From Clostridiaceae bacterium (GTDB taxonomy: Bacteria; Bacillota; Clostridia; Oscillospirales; Acutalibacteraceae): a stretch of 7,541 bases of DNA. The notes under the pieces are model-generated. The model made no database searches, was not told the origin of the DNA, and saw only the letters and a program-made list of their open reading frames with translations. This document shows, one piece after another, positions 5,677 to 7,541 of the stretch. The first letter of the stretch is position 1; each line of letters starts with the position of its first letter. Both the position numbers and the translations under genes were made by a program. Location: NCBI GenBank assembly GCA_016296885.1, contig JAEDHT010000051.1, positions 1 through 7,541 of the forward strand, read 5' to 3'.

Positions 5677-6189
5677 TTATTCATTATCATTTTTCACATT
5701 CTCTTTTTTAGTGCTATCATTTTCGATATTTATATCAGCTTCTTCATATGATGTCTGATCTTCTTCATCTGCTGTTTTTCTGAGCTGTAGCAACACTTCC
5801 TTCAATTTTCGAGGAAGTGGTATAATTGCAGAAGCGTTTTCTAAAATAGACAATCCTTCATTACAAATAAAAAATATTATAGTAATTTCCCTAATTGGTA
5901 TTGCATCAGGTAAAATTCTTTGTACTATAACGCTAACTCCAACAATCAGAAAAATAACTACTTTTTTGATTATTCCCTTAAATCCTACACTGCTTGAAAG
6001 CTTTTTGAGATATATAGCCTTTGCCACACCGGTAACGTAGTCTAATATAGTCATACTAATCAGCGTGACCATCAGCGTATCAATTCCTCCCAAAAACCAT
6101 ACTAAAAACCCACCAACAATAGAAAAATTAACGCTTATTCTATTAGATAGCATTAAATTCTGACTTATGATAGTTTTAATTAAGTTCAC
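5677..6189 (-). CDS. Phage holin of the TcdE/Cph1 (Phage_holin_4) type
   Basis: A 170-residue holin, which would form the membrane lesions that release the endolysin to the wall. GTG 6189 is the preferred start because AGGGAG (complement of 6198-6203) sits eight bases upstream; the longer reading from GTG 6198 would overlap that site. Hydrophobic segments lie near 24-50, 76-95 and 100-115. The family signatures are visible: ILDYVTGVAKA (48-58), KKLSSSVGFKGIIKK (62-76) and ICNEGLSILENA (108-119), then IPLPRKLKEVLLQLR. The C-terminus carries an unusually long acidic, Asn/Lys-rich tail (about 138-170), beyond the usual end of the family near 140 residues, which would lie in the cytoplasm and may set lysis timing. 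Family assignment is secure; prophage origin is inferred from the neighbouring muramidase. Confidence 0.9.
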   Translation of the reverse strand: MNLIKTIISQNLMLSNRISVNFSIVGGFLVWFLGGIDTLMVTLISMTILDYVTGVAKAIYLKKLSSSVGFKGIIKKVVIFLIVGVSVIVQRILPDAIPIREITIIFFICNEGLSILENASAIIPLPRKLKEVLLQLRKTADEEDQTSYEEADINIENDSTKKENVKNDNE

Positions 6190-6286
6190 ATATATCACTC
6201 CCTAAATGTGATGCATATAACGCATTATATGAACTGTTTGATAATTTAGCACACAAGCAGTTTATTTTAACTCTATTTATTGCCAT
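6176..6286 (-). CDS. Possible 36-residue small ORF between endolysin and holin
   Basis: ATG 6286 directly follows the endolysin stop (TAA 6287-6289), and GGAGGAG inside the last endolysin codons is an ideal ribosome site. The frame begins MAINRVKINCLCAKLSNSSY and ends at TAA 6176-6178, overlapping the holin start by 14 bases. Thus endolysin, small ORF and holin would be coupled by termination-reinitiation. The peptide has three cysteines, no clear membrane segment, and no family I recognise. The alternative is that it is only a leader whose translation opens the holin start; the good ribosome site argues that it is translated either way. Confidence 0.45.
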   Translation of the reverse strand: MAINRVKINCLCAKLSNSSYNALYASHLGSDICELN

Positions 6287-7339
6287 TTACTCCTCCACAA
6301 AAATTTTTAACTTCTGACCGATATATATCAAATTAGGATTTTTAATTCCATTATCAGAAACAATCTTTTCAATGCTTGTGTTATAACTATTTGCTATTGA
6401 ATAGAGTGTGTCGCCAGCCTTCACTGTATATGTGATATACTTTTTACTGCTAATTGTATCCGACTTACTTGTTGTCGAACTAATTTTTATCTTCTGACCA
6501 ACATAGATTAGATTTGGATTAGCAATATTATTGTCCTCTACAAGCTTTTGAACTGTGGTATCATATTTCTGAGCTATTCCCGAAAGTGTATCACCCTTTT
6601 TCACAGTATAAACAATGTATGAGTTGTTATCTGTTTTGCCATTATTAGATGTCTCTCCCGTTGATGGGTTAGATGCAGACTCTTCGGGGGGTGTTTTAGA
6701 AAAACCATTTAGTCCCTTGCTTTTTATAATGGACGGATAATCCTTATACATATAGTTCTTATCGACATCACCACTTATTCCATCAAGCTTTGTAGACTCT
6801 ATATAGTTTGTAGAGCCTCCATATTGCCATATACCGCATGAATAATCCTTTTTACTGCTCCATTGAGCCAACCATAGCTCATATTTTGGGAACAGCTTGT
6901 CATAATCAAGATAATTAACAAGCCAGTTTGGATTAGTGTATATACCAACCAAATACCCTGCCTTTCTCACAATATCGCAGAATTTTTCTGCTATTGCTGT
7001 ACAATTTGCTTTACCGGTTTTTGCCATACTGTTCTCCTCCATGTCATAATAAACAGGAAGTTCAAATTTATGACCTTTAATGCACGACAAGAAATATTTT
7101 GCCTCTTTTTCTGCCTCTGCCGGTGTAGTAGCATAGGAATAATGATAAGCACCCACAGGTATGCCCACAGACCTAAAACCCTTGATATGTGTTTCAAACA
7201 TATTGTCTTTCTGATTAGCTTCCCAGCCAAAGCTTGCCCTGCATAATGCAAATTTAATATTCTGTGATGCAACCCTTTTGTAGTCTACACCCTTTTGCCA
7301 AGTAGAAACATCAATACCCTTTGATAAGTAATTTGCCAT
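6287..7339 (-). CDS. GH25 lysozyme-type endolysin with two LysM repeats
   Basis: A 350-residue cell-wall muramidase that cleaves the MurNAc-GlcNAc bond of peptidoglycan. The GH25 catalytic domain covers about residues 5-200: GIDVSTWQ with Asp10, the YYDMEEN block with Asp99 and Glu101 as catalytic acids, and the GIYTNPNWL, LWLAQW and IWQYGG signatures. A Ser/Thr/Asn-rich linker (about 210-240) leads to two LysM glycan-binding repeats, 243-286 and 303-346, each with the YTVK-GDTL start and NPNLIY-GQK-KI ending. There is no signal peptide, so export should depend on the holin encoded just downstream. AAGGAG (complement of 7347-7352) lies seven bases before ATG 7339. Its position upstream of the holin is the reverse of the common phage order. 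Confidence 0.94.
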   Translation of the reverse strand: MANYLSKGIDVSTWQKGVDYKRVASQNIKFALCRASFGWEANQKDNMFETHIKGFRSVGIPVGAYHYSYATTPAEAEKEAKYFLSCIKGHKFELPVYYDMEENSMAKTGKANCTAIAEKFCDIVRKAGYLVGIYTNPNWLVNYLDYDKLFPKYELWLAQWSSKKDYSCGIWQYGGSTNYIESTKLDGISGDVDKNYMYKDYPSIIKSKGLNGFSKTPPEESASNPSTGETSNNGKTDNNSYIVYTVKKGDTLSGIAQKYDTTVQKLVEDNNIANPNLIYVGQKIKISSTTSKSDTISSKKYITYTVKAGDTLYSIANSYNTSIEKIVSDNGIKNPNLIYIGQKLKIFVEE

Positions 7340-7397
7340 ATCTATTCTCCTTATTTAATAAAATTACCTTCCCACCAATCGACACAAATAATTGATA

Positions 7398-7419
7398 ATT
7401 TCGATATCAACATCGAAAT
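7398..7419. repeat. 8-bp inverted repeat upstream of the endolysin
   Basis: ATTTCGAT at 7398-7405 and ATCGAAAT at 7412-7419 are perfect inverted repeats with a 6-base centre, about 60 bases before the endolysin start. Its dyad form fits an operator or a small RNA hairpin in the 5' leader of the lysis transcript. No T-run follows on either strand, so it is not a typical terminator. I see no convincing promoter hexamers beside it. Confidence 0.45.
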
Positions 7420-7443
7420 ATTTAAAAAAATTTATTCTTTTAA

Positions 7444-7541
7444 AGGGAGCTGTCGCATTAAGGATAATATGCACAAATAAACGAGTTTGTTATCAAAATC
7501 GGCTCCCTCTGACGAGGGAGCTGTCGAGTGAAACGAGACTG
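7444..7541. repeat. Hairpin-forming repeat at the right edge, truncated by the window
   Basis: AGGGAGCTGTCG occurs twice, at 7444-7455 and 7515-7526. GCTCCCTC (7502-7509) pairs with GAGGGAGC (7514-7521) around a 4-base loop. The pattern resembles GC-rich dispersed intergenic repeats seen in many gut Clostridia, where GCTCCCTC/GAGGGAGC arms flank a variable centre; that likeness is from memory. It marks an intergenic boundary rightwards of the lysis operon. Only a genome-wide comparison could show whether it is a mobile MITE-like unit. Confidence 0.6.

Noticed and set aside
1..7541. CRISPR array, tRNA, rRNA or transposase
   Set aside because: No regularly spaced repeats, no cloverleaf with CCA-type end, and no DDE/HUH-type transposase frame were seen in the window.

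Overview
The window looks like accessory DNA of a low-GC gut-type Bacillota, probably a clostridial/oscillospiraceal anaerobe. The evidence is strong AGGAGG-type Shine-Dalgarno sites, a textbook sigma-A promoter, AT-rich spacers, a Nif11-type peptide with a radical SAM/SPASM maturase, and Firmicutes phage lysis genes. No taxonomic marker is present, so the assignment is inference.

Left half (about 1-3900, + strand): a small exported or membrane protein of unknown function (129-665) follows a consensus promoter. A damaged RiPP (ribosomally made, post-translationally modified peptide) locus comes next. It has a Nif11-leader precursor whose core carries three CxC motifs at an exact 17-residue period (926-1270), an intergenic hairpin, and a radical SAM/SPASM maturase split by a -1 frameshift in an A-run (1345-1539 and 1524-2735). 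It also has a 20-codon scrap that reads like the C-terminus of an ABC exporter (2737-2799). A second double-glycine precursor (from 2986) is broken by an exact 40-bp tandem duplication. Both precursors end their leaders in nearly the same ELDDDxLExVxGG motif, so they probably shared processing machinery. A small protein with two membrane segments and a zinc ribbon follows (3512-3889).

Right half (about 4010-7541, - strand): a strong hairpin terminator separates the two convergent halves. Reading leftwards from 7339, the order is a GH25 muramidase with two LysM repeats, a 36-codon small ORF, a TcdE/Cph1-type holin, a protein with two tandem LamG-like units, and an 80-residue hypothetical protein. 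This is a phage lysis/host-contact module, with the endolysin placed before the holin and structural-type gene. A hairpin-forming dispersed-repeat-like sequence lies at the right edge.

Main message: a two-peptide RiPP system caught while decaying or switched off. Three separate lesions are visible: the maturase frameshift, loss of the transporter, and a duplication in precursor 2. The duplication and the frameshift are both of a kind that could reverse by slippage. The first precursor is intact and has an unusual three-fold CxC core.
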